The notes beneath the pieces were generated by a model. The model was not told where the DNA came from. It did no database searches and saw only the letters and a program-made list of their open reading frames with translations. A stretch of 48,522 bases of DNA from Beijerinckiaceae bacterium (GTDB taxonomy: Bacteria > Pseudomonadota > Alphaproteobacteria > Rhizobiales > Beijerinckiaceae), in the NCBI GenBank assembly GCA_004298435.1, contig SCSF01000062.1:1-48522 (forward strand). The letters run 5' to 3'. Below are positions 33,948-42,267 of this stretch, one piece after another (position 1 is the first letter of the stretch; every line of letters begins with the position of its first letter). The position numbers and the translations under genes were made by a program.

Positions 33948-34457
33948 TCAGGCCGCGATGGTCTGCCGCCACTCCCGGATAGCTGAGGCGTCCGCGGCGA
34001 GTAGGACGGCCCCGGGGGCGAATTCCCGCCAGGCGTCGCGATGCTTCTCCGAGACCGAAGTCAATACGGGCTTGCCTGCGGCGACCGCCGCCTCGAAGAC
34101 CGTAGCGAGGCCCCGGTGCGCGGCCTCGACCTTGCCGAACTTGCTGAGGACGACGAGATCGCTTCCGGGCACCTGCGGCAGCAGGGCAGCCGCAGCGGCC
34201 TCCACGCCGGCGGCATCGATGAGACATGACGTCTCGCTGGACGCCTTTTCGAGAAAAATGGGGTAGGCGCTGCCGGAGACGATGTCCCGCAAAGTGCCTG
34301 CGCGGCAGGTGTGGTCGGGAACTTCATGGACTTCGCCCAACAGGCCGACGACGCGCCCGCCAGAGGCGCGCCAGCTTGCGACCAGGTTCACGAATAATTC
34401 CTGGACGAAGGCGCTGTCCGCTCCGACGACCGCGGCAATTCTGCTATTCATCGCCAT
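33948..34457 (-). CDS. DUF2478 family protein
   Basis: A 169-residue Rossmann-like protein. The motifs IAAVVGADSAFVQELFVNLV, CLIDAAGVE, LVVLSKFGKVEAAHRGL and GKPVLTSVSEKHRDAW match the DUF2478 family, an NTPase-like fold. Family members often sit near molybdenum or nitrogenase genes, but here it lies between enoyl-CoA hydratase and rpsT, so context gives no clear role. The start is at 34457 or two codons later at 34451. It probably shares a transcript with the upstream hydratase gene (30-base gap). Confidence 0.8.
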   Translation of the reverse strand: MAMNSRIAAVVGADSAFVQELFVNLVASWRASGGRVVGLLGEVHEVPDHTCRAGTLRDIVSGSAYPIFLEKASSETSCLIDAAGVEAAAAALLPQVPGSDLVVLSKFGKVEAAHRGLATVFEAAVAAGKPVLTSVSEKHRDAWREFAPGAVLLAADASAIREWRQTIAA

Positions 34458-34487
34458 ATTCCGTTGCTCGATCAGTTCCAGAGCAGT

Positions 34488-35273
34488 CTAGCAGTTCTTG
34501 AAATCAGCGGGTCTTTTTTCGAGAAAAGCGGCCATCCCCTCGCGGCGGTCTTTCGTCGCAAAGAGGCTGTAGAAGAGCCTGCGTTCTGCGGCGATTCCTT
34601 CCGAAAGCGTCGACTCGAAGGCGCGATTGACGCTTTCCTTGATCGCCAGAACGGCGGGGCGCGACATTTTGGCGATCGTCGTGGCAAGCGCCAAAGCCTC
34701 CGTTTCGAGACGGTCGGCAGGCACCACTTTTGCGACGAGTCCGCAGCGCTCCGCCTCCGCTGCGTCCATCATGCGGCCGGTCAGGCAAAGCTCCATGGTC
34801 TTGCCTTTGCCGATTGTCCTTGCGAGGCGCTGCGTTCCGCCAGCGCCCGGCATGATGCCCAGCTTGATCTCGGGCTGCCCGAATCTGACGGTATCGGCTG
34901 CAAGAATGATGTCGCACATCAGCGCGAGTTCGCAGCCACCGCCGAGCGCAAAGCCTGCGACGGCAGCGATCACCGGCTTTCGGACTTTCGCAAGATGTTC
35001 CCAATCAGCAATGAAGTTTTCGAGATAGGCGCTGACAGAGGTTTTCGGCAGCATCTCGGCGATGTCGGCGCCCGCCGCGAAAGCGCGCGCCGAACCCGTT
35101 AATACGATTGCACCGATTTCGTCATCTTGTTCCATGCGGTTGAGCGCGGCATTGAGATCGCGGATCAATTGTGCGCTGAGTGCATTTAACGCCTGCGGCC
35201 GGTTGAGCCGGATAAGACCTGCTTGCGCGTGGATCTCAACTTCAATCGTCTCGTAGAAGGGCGAATCGGCCAT
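34488..35273 (-). CDS. Enoyl-CoA hydratase
   Basis: A 261-residue crotonase-fold enzyme. The oxyanion-hole region is [15 protein letters not shown], and the catalytic pair lies in [14 protein letters not shown] (E) and [17 protein letters not shown] (E). It hydrates trans-2-enoyl-CoA in fatty acid breakdown; both conserved glutamates appear present. An enoyl-CoA hydratase next to rpsT is a common alphaproteobacterial arrangement, so it is probably a housekeeping gene rather than part of the lipid locus that starts 225 bases away in the other direction. Confidence 0.92.
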   Translation of the reverse strand: MADSPFYETIEVEIHAQAGLIRLNRPQALNALSAQLIRDLNAALNRMEQDDEIGAIVLTGSARAFAAGADIAEMLPKTSVSAYLENFIADWEHLAKVRKPVIAAVAGFALGGGCELALMCDIILAADTVRFGQPEIKLGIMPGAGGTQRLARTIGKGKTMELCLTGRMMDAAEAERCGLVAKVVPADRLETEALALATTIAKMSRPAVLAIKESVNRAFESTLSEGIAAERRLFYSLFATKDRREGMAAFLEKRPADFKNC

Positions 35274-35498
35274 GGGGCCTCCAGGCTGCTGCGTCGCCGA
35301 AGATGCAGCGCCAAATCCATTGCATCGCGAGAGTTGCGGGGCAATAGCCGATGATGATTGTTACGGATTGTAATCTGATTTGACGTGATAGGCTAAGCTA
35401 TTGGCTGCATACATGTTAAGTAGCCAATGGTGAAGAAATGAATGGTCTGTAGGAAAGCGTGAAGTCAACGCCTTTTGCGGGCCTGCCGCCGGAATGCT

Positions 35499-36854
35499 AT
35501 GGCTCAAGGCGGCAATCATGGAATCGCCGCGATTTCCCAGCTCGGCGAGAGCGGCCTTTCGACGAGGCCTGCAATCGACCCTGCCTACGACCAGCCGGAT
35601 TATAAATTAGTGCCAAAGATCAACAGCCTTGCCGATTACGCGACCAAGCGGTTTCGTCTCGCGGGGAAAGCCTATCTCGAAACCTACGACCCATTCTTCG
35701 TGCCGACCGACAGTGCGCGCCGTGAGGCGGAAACACAGGGTCAGCATTTCGTCAGCTTCGCCAACTACGATTATCTCGGCCTTGCCGGTCATCCCGCGAT
35801 CAAAAACGCTGCGATGGCGGCAATCGAGACTATGGGTGTCGGCGCGCTCGCGTCGCGTCTCGTCGGCGGCGAAAGATCGACGCACAAGCCATTCGAGCGG
35901 CAGCTTGCGGATTTTCTCGGTGTCGAGTCAGTTCTGACGCTGGTTTCCGGCTATCTCACCAATGTTACGACGATTTCGCATATCATGGGCACGCAAGATG
36001 CGATTTTGATCGACGAACTGTCGCACAACAGCATTGTGAGCGGCACCAAGGGCGCTGCCGGCACCACTTTCACCTTCCGCCACAATGATCTCGATCATCT
36101 CGAGTTTCTGTTGCGGGAGAAGCGCGAGAAGCATCGCCATGTGCTGATCGTGGTGGAAAGCCTTTACAGCATGGACGGCGACATCGTCGATCTGCCGCGC
36201 CTCGTAGAACTCAAGGAAAAATACAAGGCTTGGCTTCTGGTCGATGAGGCGCATTCGATCGGCGTGCTCGGCCAGGACGGACGCGGCCTCTGCGAATATT
36301 GTGGCGTCGATCCCACGCAGATTGATCTGATCGTCGGCACCTTGTCGAAGACCTTCGCATCCTGCGGCGGCTTTATCGCCGGCAGCGCGCCTGTCATCGA
36401 ATGGTTGCGCTATACGCTGCCTGGCTTCGTGTTCAGCGTCGGGCTTTCGCCAGTGATTACGGCGGCGGCGCAAACTGCTTTGCAACTCCTGCAAAAAGAA
36501 TCCTGGCGGATCGAAAAGCTGCGCCGGAATACGGAACTGTTCGTCGAAGCCTCACACGAGGCGGGTCTCGACACAGGCCCGGCGATCGGCCGCGCCGTCG
36601 TGCCGATTCTTTTCTCCGACAGCTATGAAACCGTCGCCGCCTCGCAGCATCTGATGGCGAACGGCTATTATGTGCCGCCGATCATCCAGATCGGCGTGCC
36701 GAAGAACCAGCCGCGGCTGCGGTTCTTCTTCTCCGCTGCACATACGGAGGAAGAAATCCGCGGCGTCGTCAATCTGCTGGCGCACCGTCCAGGCCGCGCG
36801 GCGGCGGCAGTTCAGGAACCGCTGTCGGCCACGCCGGCGCATGATCCGGCATAA
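35499..36854 (+). CDS. spt: Alpha-oxoamine synthase, probable serine palmitoyltransferase
   Basis: A 451-residue PLP enzyme of the alpha-oxoamine synthase family (Spt, KBL, BioF, ALAS). The PLP lysine is K284 in GTLSKTFASCGGF; D249 and H252 are in LLVDEAHSIG, and the substrate-contact histidine is H176 in IDELSHNS. It would condense an amino acid with an acyl thioester, releasing CO2. No bio or kbl partners are near; the next genes are a ceramide-synthase-like GNAT protein and a DES1-like desaturase, which points to Spt making 3-ketosphinganine from serine. The ATG at 35499 has GGAA 6 bases upstream. BioF activity is the main alternative. Confidence 0.8.
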   Translation: MAQGGNHGIAAISQLGESGLSTRPAIDPAYDQPDYKLVPKINSLADYATKRFRLAGKAYLETYDPFFVPTDSARREAETQGQHFVSFANYDYLGLAGHPAIKNAAMAAIETMGVGALASRLVGGERSTHKPFERQLADFLGVESVLTLVSGYLTNVTTISHIMGTQDAILIDELSHNSIVSGTKGAAGTTFTFRHNDLDHLEFLLREKREKHRHVLIVVESLYSMDGDIVDLPRLVELKEKYKAWLLVDEAHSIGVLGQDGRGLCEYCGVDPTQIDLIVGTLSKTFASCGGFIAGSAPVIEWLRYTLPGFVFSVGLSPVITAAAQTALQLLQKESWRIEKLRRNTELFVEASHEAGLDTGPAIGRAVVPILFSDSYETVAASQHLMANGYYVPPIIQIGVPKNQPRLRFFFSAAHTEEEIRGVVNLLAHRPGRAAAAVQEPLSATPAHDPA

Positions 36855-36948
36855 ACATTCCATCTCGCGGAAAAGTTTATGGACTTCGCCGCCACGCCTA
36901 TGCTTGAAGTCGGCGCATTATTCGCAGTGAAAAAGACGGGATTTGTTT

Positions 36949-38115
36949 ATGAGCCGGATCGAGATCGTTCCCGTCAAAGGCATCGGAGGCTTTCTGAATT
37001 TCAGCAAGGCGGCCCGCCGGCTCTATGATGGCCGCAAAGGTTTCGCGCCATCTCTCGATGCGGAGCGCTGGACACTCTATGCCCACAAGCTCAATCCGCA
37101 TTATGCGCAGGTGGAGTCGCAGGCATGGATCGCGCGTCGCGACGGTAAGCTTGTCGGGCGCATTTCCGCGCAAGTCTATAAGGATGGCCTGAAACCGGTC
37201 AGCGCATCTCCGGCGCAATTTGGTTGCCTCGACGTGATCGAGGATGAGGAGGTTGCCAGGGCCTTGCTCGATGCGGCTGAGGCATGGCTGCGTGAGCGCG
37301 GTGCAACAAGGATCAACGGACCCTTCTCGCCTTCCGTGAATAGCGAGATCGGCGTGCTGGTCGAAGGGTATGACGCGGCCCCGATGATCTTCATGCCATG
37401 GAATCCGCCTTATTTGCCGGAGCTTATGGAGAAGTGCGGTTACCGCAAGGCGAAGGATGTCATTTCCTATCGTTATGCGGTGACGGAGCAGGATCGTTCC
37501 GATCAGTCCGGCATCATCGACCGGCCCGAGTGGCGCGACCGGCTGAAGATCAGGACGATCGATCTCAAGACGATCAAGAAAGAAGCTGAGATCCTCGTCG
37601 ATATTTTCAACGATGCCTGGAGTGAGAACTGGGGCTTCGTGCCCTTCAGCTTCGACGAATTCATGTCGGTCGCCGACTCAATGAAATATCTGATGCCGCC
37701 AGAAGGCGGTTTCATTGTCGAGCTTGACGGCGAGCCGCAGGCGTTCGGCGTGATCCTTCCAAACCTGCATGAGATCACAACCGATCTGGGCGGCCACCTC
37801 TTTCCGCTTGGATTGCCGAAGCTCATTTCGCGGCTGCGCAACCATGATTTCAGGACGGCGCGGCTCGCGCTCTTTGGCGTTCGCCGGGCGCTGCATCGCA
37901 AGGCTGCGGGCGGTGCGGTGATCCTGGCCTTTATTCAGGAATGCCGTCGGCGCAGCCGCGCGCATAATTCGATCAACCATGTGGAATTCGGCTGGGTTCT
38001 CGAGGATAATATGGGCATGCGCCGCCCGATCGAACTTTCAGGCGCCAAGATCGATAAGGTCCATCGGATTTACGAGAAGGATCTGAGCGCTGAGGTTGCG
38101 CAGCCTGCTGCGTAG
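36949..38115 (+). CDS. GNAT-like N-acyltransferase, candidate bacterial ceramide synthase
   Basis: A 388-residue soluble protein that appears to contain a GNAT-like fold, with strand GKLVGRISAQVYKD near residue 65, GPFSPSVNSEIGVLVEGYD in the middle, and a C-terminal acyltransferase-like half ending HNSINHVEFGWVLEDNMGMR. Proteins of this shape next to Spt include the bacterial ceramide synthase (bCerS) type known from Caulobacter, which N-acylates the long-chain base. I infer this role from position and overall build. GGGA lies 7 bases before the ATG at 36949. The TAG stop lies at the edge of a family A repeat. Confidence 0.65.
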   Translation: MSRIEIVPVKGIGGFLNFSKAARRLYDGRKGFAPSLDAERWTLYAHKLNPHYAQVESQAWIARRDGKLVGRISAQVYKDGLKPVSASPAQFGCLDVIEDEEVARALLDAAEAWLRERGATRINGPFSPSVNSEIGVLVEGYDAAPMIFMPWNPPYLPELMEKCGYRKAKDVISYRYAVTEQDRSDQSGIIDRPEWRDRLKIRTIDLKTIKKEAEILVDIFNDAWSENWGFVPFSFDEFMSVADSMKYLMPPEGGFIVELDGEPQAFGVILPNLHEITTDLGGHLFPLGLPKLISRLRNHDFRTARLALFGVRRALHRKAAGGAVILAFIQECRRRSRAHNSINHVEFGWVLEDNMGMRRPIELSGAKIDKVHRIYEKDLSAEVAQPAA

Positions 38116-38190
38116 AGCCGTTTCAGTTTTGATGGATTCAGAGCCGCGGTTCTATTGTTTGCTTTGACGCGTTTTCTTCACGCTCGCGGG
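38113..38190 (-). repeat. Dispersed repeat family A, copy 8, overlapping a stop codon
   Basis: Plus-strand sequence starts TAGAGCCGTTTCAGTTTTGA, then GAGCCGCGGTTCTATTGTTT and GACGCGTTTTCTTCACGC, where the copy stops short. TAG is the stop codon of the GNAT-like gene. It separates that gene from the desaturase. Confidence 0.85.
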
Positions 38191-38246
38191 CGGTCTGCGT
38201 TTGGCGTAGGCTGTTTGCGGGATCGTCCAAAGACGCGGATGGATAG

Positions 38247-39275
38247 ATGAGCATGGCGCTTGCGGATAATCGATCGGCCGTCAACGAATTGCCCGCGGAA
38301 GAGGCGCCTCTTCTCGACGGGTTTCTCGCGACGGAACCGAAACGGCCGCACCCCATCCGCCGCCGCGCCATTCTCGCCGCGCATCCCGAAGTTGCAAAGC
38401 TCATCGGCTATGACCGGCGCACTGCGGCGATCGTTGTCGCCGTCGTCCTCGGCCAGACGGCGCTTGCCGGCGTGTTCGGGCACCTCGGCCTGCATTACTG
38501 GTGGCTTGCGCTGATCGTCGCCTATGGCGTCGGCGCATTCGCCAATCATGCGATGTTCGTCGCAATCCACGATGCGGTTCACAACGCCATCTGCAAGACT
38601 CCGGTCGCGAACAAATGGTTTGCGATCATCGCGGATCTGCCGAACACCGTGCCGACCGCAATGGGGTTTCGCTGCTATCATCTGAAGCATCATTCGCATC
38701 TCGGCGATTATGATTACGATGCCGATCTGCCCGGCCACTGGGAAGCGCGGCTTGTCGGCAACCGCTGGTACGCGAAGGCGCTGTGGCTGTTCAGCTTCGC
38801 AATCATTCAGGTCACGCGGCTTCGCCGGCTGAAAGGCACCGTGCCGATGATGGGCACATGGACCTGGATTAATGCCGCGGTCATCGCGCTTTACGATCTT
38901 GCCGTGCTTTATTTCTTTGGTATCGCCGGCTTCATCTACCTGTTTGCATCCTTCTGGTTTTCAGTCGGGCTGCATCCGGTTGGCGCGCGCTGGATTCAGG
39001 AGCATTTCACCTTCGATCCGCAGCAGGAAACCTATGATTACTATGGCATCCTGAATGTTGTTGCGCTCAACATCGGCTATCACAACGAGCACCATGATTT
39101 TCCGGAAATTCCCTGGATGCGCCTGCCGACATTGAAGCGCATGGCGCCGGAGTTTTACGATCACCTCAAGGCGCACAAGTCTTGGGCGAAGCTGTTTTTC
39201 AGCTTCATCTTCGATCCGCGTTATACGCTGTATTCACGCGTCGATCGCAGCGCCGCCAATCTGGCGAAGGCGTAG
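38247..39275 (+). CDS. Membrane fatty acid desaturase of the sphingolipid delta-4 desaturase (DES1/DEGS) type
   Basis: A 342-residue integral membrane di-iron enzyme. The three histidine boxes are HDAVH (108-112), HLKHH (145-149) and HNEHH (279-283). The region around the third box, GYHNEHHDFPEIP, then APEFYDHL, HKSW and the end LYSRVDR, closely follows eukaryotic dihydroceramide delta-4 desaturase (DEGS1), more than the acyl-lipid or CoA desaturases. It would add a double bond to the long-chain base of dihydroceramide. Two or more membrane segments precede box 1. It lies next to Spt and a GNAT-like acyltransferase. Confidence 0.85.
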   Translation: MSMALADNRSAVNELPAEEAPLLDGFLATEPKRPHPIRRRAILAAHPEVAKLIGYDRRTAAIVVAVVLGQTALAGVFGHLGLHYWWLALIVAYGVGAFANHAMFVAIHDAVHNAICKTPVANKWFAIIADLPNTVPTAMGFRCYHLKHHSHLGDYDYDADLPGHWEARLVGNRWYAKALWLFSFAIIQVTRLRRLKGTVPMMGTWTWINAAVIALYDLAVLYFFGIAGFIYLFASFWFSVGLHPVGARWIQEHFTFDPQQETYDYYGILNVVALNIGYHNEHHDFPEIPWMRLPTLKRMAPEFYDHLKAHKSWAKLFFSFIFDPRYTLYSRVDRSAANLAKA

Positions 39276-39276
39276 A

Positions 39277-39392
39277 CACCCTCCGTCGCGAGCAACGGGC
39301 TATGGCCGGCCGGATGAGGGTTGAAGCCGGTTGCAGGATCCCTCATCCGCCTCACTGCGTTCGGCACCTTCTCCGAAGGGAGCAAGCCCGCG
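39277..39392. repeat. Intergenic repeat family E, copy 5
   Basis: CCCTCCGTCGCGAGCAACGG, GCCGGATGAGGGTTGAAGCC, ATCCCTCATCCGCCTCACTG and CACCTTCTCCGAAGGGAGC. It lies between the convergent desaturase and glycosyltransferase genes. Confidence 0.8.
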
Positions 39393-39456
39393 TGATAGAG
39401 TCTGCGCAAGGCGGGGCGGGAAGAGGAGCGACTGAATTCGTGCCGCTCTGGCCGAT

Positions 39457-40761
39457 TCAGGCTGTCCGCTCTGGCGGGTTCGTCGGGCGGACCTTGGGTG
39501 TGCGCTTGAAGTGTTCGCGCCGGCCAAAGAGTGTCTTGAGGATTGACGGCGCGTTCGACACGCTCACATAGACCATCAGCGGCGGAACCGAGGCGACCGT
39601 TTTCAAATATTCGATAAGCGTCCCGCGCCGCAGCAGAAAATAGGGCATTGAGGTCATGCCCAATGCGACGACCGCGATCAGGATCGCCAGAAATCCCATA
39701 AGAGGCAGATAGGCCACGGGATTGAGGCCGCTCAGGATGAGGCAGAAAACGAACGAGACAGTTGCGATTGCGGCGCAAGGATAGAACGCCTGAATCAGGA
39801 TCAGTGCGCTCGCCGAGACTTTATCGCGCAGCGCCCAGTCGGAACTCCAGACCCGCGGCAGAAGTTTGCGCGCGACCTGAACGAACCCGTTCGACCAGCG
39901 CCGTTGCTGGACGCGCCAGTGGCGGACGCGCTCCGGCACGAGACCGGGGACGGGCGGCTCCATCAGGAAGATGCCATGCCATCCCGCAAGTTCGGCGCGT
40001 ACGGTCAGATCCATATCTTCGCAGAGCGAGTCAGCCGACCAGCCGCCCGCCTGGCTGACGGCGTCGCGGCGCCACAGGCCGCCGGTGCCGTTGAACTGGA
40101 ACAGCCAGCCGGCGCGATAGCGTGTCGCCTGTTCCATGACGAAATGCGAGTCGAGCAGAAGCCCCTGTGCGCGCGTGAGCCAGTTGGTCCGATAGTTCGA
40201 GAATTCGCAGCGCGATTGCAGAAAGCCAGCTTTTGGATCGGAAAGGAGATAGGGAACGCTGACGCGCAGCCAGTCGCGCGGCGGCCGGAAATCCACGTCG
40301 AGCATGGCGATAATCGGCGCATCGCTCTGCGCGAGGCCCGCCGCAAGGGCACCGGCTTTGAAGCCGACACGGTTGTCACGGCGCACATGCTTCACGTCCA
40401 CTCCGGCGAGGCTCAATTCCCTGATGACCGATTTGGCGATCGTCACTGTGTCGTCGGTACTGTCATCGAGAAGCTGGATATGCAGCTTGTCGCGCGGCCA
40501 ATCGAGATTTGCAGCCGTATGCAAAGCGTCGATGACCATTTCCCCTTCGTTGAAGGCAGGGATCTGAACGAGAACATGCGGCAGATCCGCATCTGGAACA
40601 ACGGCGGGCGGCAGGGGTTCGCGCCAGCGCGCGCCGACCAGTAGTTCGATCAGATTGACGGCGATGAGAAGGAGAAAACTGCCGCCGACAATGACAAGTC
40701 CGCAAACGGCTACCGTCAAAATGATTTCGAAGAAAATCCGCAGGGCGTCGATGGCAATCAA
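39457..40761 (-). CDS. Membrane-bound family 2 glycosyltransferase (CslA/ceramide glucosyltransferase-like)
   Basis: A 434-residue processive-type GT2. It has one N-terminal membrane helix, a GT-A domain with LLDDSTDD, DXD in MLDVDFRPP, CEDMDLT (ED) and the QQRRW acceptor-site motif, then three or four C-terminal membrane helices. These four motifs (D, DXD, ED, QXXRW) are shared by cellulose synthase-like and ceramide glucosyltransferases. The start is a TTG at 40761 with AAGGA 8 bases upstream; no ATG occurs near. In this locus a glycosylceramide role is plausible but not proven. It faces the desaturase. Confidence 0.82.
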   Translation of the reverse strand: MIAIDALRIFFEIILTVAVCGLVIVGGSFLLLIAVNLIELLVGARWREPLPPAVVPDADLPHVLVQIPAFNEGEMVIDALHTAANLDWPRDKLHIQLLDDSTDDTVTIAKSVIRELSLAGVDVKHVRRDNRVGFKAGALAAGLAQSDAPIIAMLDVDFRPPRDWLRVSVPYLLSDPKAGFLQSRCEFSNYRTNWLTRAQGLLLDSHFVMEQATRYRAGWLFQFNGTGGLWRRDAVSQAGGWSADSLCEDMDLTVRAELAGWHGIFLMEPPVPGLVPERVRHWRVQQRRWSNGFVQVARKLLPRVWSSDWALRDKVSASALILIQAFYPCAAIATVSFVFCLILSGLNPVAYLPLMGFLAILIAVVALGMTSMPYFLLRRGTLIEYLKTVASVPPLMVYVSVSNAPSILKTLFGRREHFKRTPKVRPTNPPERTA

Positions 40762-41018
40762 AGATGCGTTCCTTTTCGCTTCCGTCTTTCGCGGGCGCGT
40801 GCCGGGATCGAGCGGACGGGCGATACAGCCGTAGCGGCAAGACAGGCTGGATCCGAATTCTCAACCGATCGTCGTATCGGTCGGGGGAGCGCGTCTGCCA
40901 ATCGCGCGGCGCTCCTTCGCGGACATGATCGTCCAGCCGTCCTTACCAGATTAACATGAACACAAAATTCTGTGTCAAAACAAGCGTTGATTGGTCTGAA
41001 GGTCGTTTGTTCGCTGTC

Positions 41019-41810
41019 TTATGACAGGCGTTCATTCGTTTCTGGTACGTTCGCCTCGATGCGGCCCATAATGAGATCGTAGAGCCGCGCCGGCACGAGC
41101 CGCCCGAGCCATGCTGCCGCAAAGAGCGGCCAGGGGAAGGCGATGATCGCCCGGCCGCGCGCCAGGCCTGCCTTGATAAGTTCCGCCGCCCGCGCATCAC
41201 TGATTTCAAAGGGTTTGATCGCGGTGATGGAGTCGTTGAGAGGCGTCTTCACGAAGCCGACGATGGCGAGACTGACCTGAACGCCGTGCCGGGCGAGACG
41301 CCCGCGAAGCGATTCAGCATAGGCATGCACCGCGGCTTTCGTCATGCAATAGGCGGGCGAATAGGGCAGGCCGCGCAGGCCCGCCATCGAGCCGATAAAA
41401 GCAATCTGCCCCTGCCGGCGCGCGCACATCGGCGTGATCAGCGGCTCGACCGTGTTCAGTACGCCGACGAGGTTGGTGGCCAGAATTGCGCGCACGGCAT
41501 CGGGTTCTTCAGCCAGTGCATCCATGGCGAGGCCCGTCGTAATGCCTGCGTTGGCAATGACAAGATCGAACGGATGCGCACGATCCGCCGCTTCTATCCA
41601 GAGCCTCATGGCATCGCGGTCGCGCACATCGAGGATAACCTGCTCGACGTTTGCGCCCTTTGCCGAAGCAGCCTCTGCTGTCTCGGCGAGACGCGTTGCA
41701 TTGCGGCCGACAAGCGCCAGACGCGTTCCCGGTTCGGCAAAGGCCAGCGCCAGCGCGCGCCCGATGCCGCTCGAAGCTCCGGTTATGAGAACGGATCGCG
41801 CTTTGCGCAT
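41019..41810 (-). CDS. Short-chain dehydrogenase/reductase (3-ketosphinganine or 3-ketoacyl reductase-like)
   Basis: A 263-residue SDR. The cofactor loop is TGASSGIG (10-17), NAG lies at 87-89, and the catalytic residues are S141, Y154 and K158 (PAYCMTKAAVHAYAES). The last 35 residues contain a hydrophobic stretch (IIAFPWPLFAAAWLGRL), as in membrane-associated 3-ketodihydrosphingosine reductases and DltE-like SDRs. It starts 1 base after the HadB-like gene, so it belongs to the ACP-KS operon. It could be the ketoreductase of that system or reduce the product of Spt. Confidence 0.85.
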   Translation of the reverse strand: MRKARSVLITGASSGIGRALALAFAEPGTRLALVGRNATRLAETAEAASAKGANVEQVILDVRDRDAMRLWIEAADRAHPFDLVIANAGITTGLAMDALAEEPDAVRAILATNLVGVLNTVEPLITPMCARRQGQIAFIGSMAGLRGLPYSPAYCMTKAAVHAYAESLRGRLARHGVQVSLAIVGFVKTPLNDSITAIKPFEISDARAAELIKAGLARGRAIIAFPWPLFAAAWLGRLVPARLYDLIMGRIEANVPETNERLS

Positions 41811-41811
41811 G

Positions 41812-42267
41812 TCATGCCGCCGGCTTCAGGATCGTCAGTGCCTCAGCGAGGAGCGCGAGCTCCCGCCGCTCGTTGTGCATCATCAGGCGCAGAAGGATCT
41901 TCGCGGGATTCCCGGAAGCATCGCCTTGCGTGACCTGCGCGACGCGCCCCGAAAATTCACCGCCTTCATTGACGAAGACCGGGCGGAGAAACTTGTTCGA
42001 GAGCCGGATGATCGTGAGATCAGGGCGCCAGACCGCAAGTGCGGGCACAAGTCTGCTCATAAGCAGCATGCCATGCACAGGCGGCGCCGGAAGGCCCGCC
42101 CGCCGCGCCAGTTCGGGATCGAGATGGATCGGATTGTCATCGCCTGATGCAAGCGAATAGCGCCGCAGTTCGTCCATGTTGCAGGGCGAGAAGGGGAGCG
42201 CGGTGAATTTCTCGCCGACTTTCGGCAGGTCGCGCGCAACCTCGGATCTGGCGGCGGCGATCGTCAT
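41812..42267 (-). CDS. MaoC/HadB-like 3-hydroxyacyl dehydratase subunit
   Basis: A 151-residue hot-dog protein. The hydratase-2 motif is SGDDNPIHLD (D43, H48), the active Asp/His pair of R-specific hydratases, followed by PPVHGML. It overlaps the upstream partner by four bases (ATGA), which implies translational coupling. The pairing of a catalytic and a non-catalytic hot-dog chain is like mycobacterial HadA-HadB, in which HadB carries the active site. Confidence 0.85.
   Translation of the reverse strand: MTIAAARSEVARDLPKVGEKFTALPFSPCNMDELRRYSLASGDDNPIHLDPELARRAGLPAPPVHGMLLMSRLVPALAVWRPDLTIIRLSNKFLRPVFVNEGGEFSGRVAQVTQGDASGNPAKILLRLMMHNERRELALLAEALTILKPAA

Noticed and set aside
35380..35411. 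Promoter for the Spt gene (TTGACG at 35380)
   Set aside because: No acceptable -10 hexamer lies at 16-19 bases spacing, so it is not listed.
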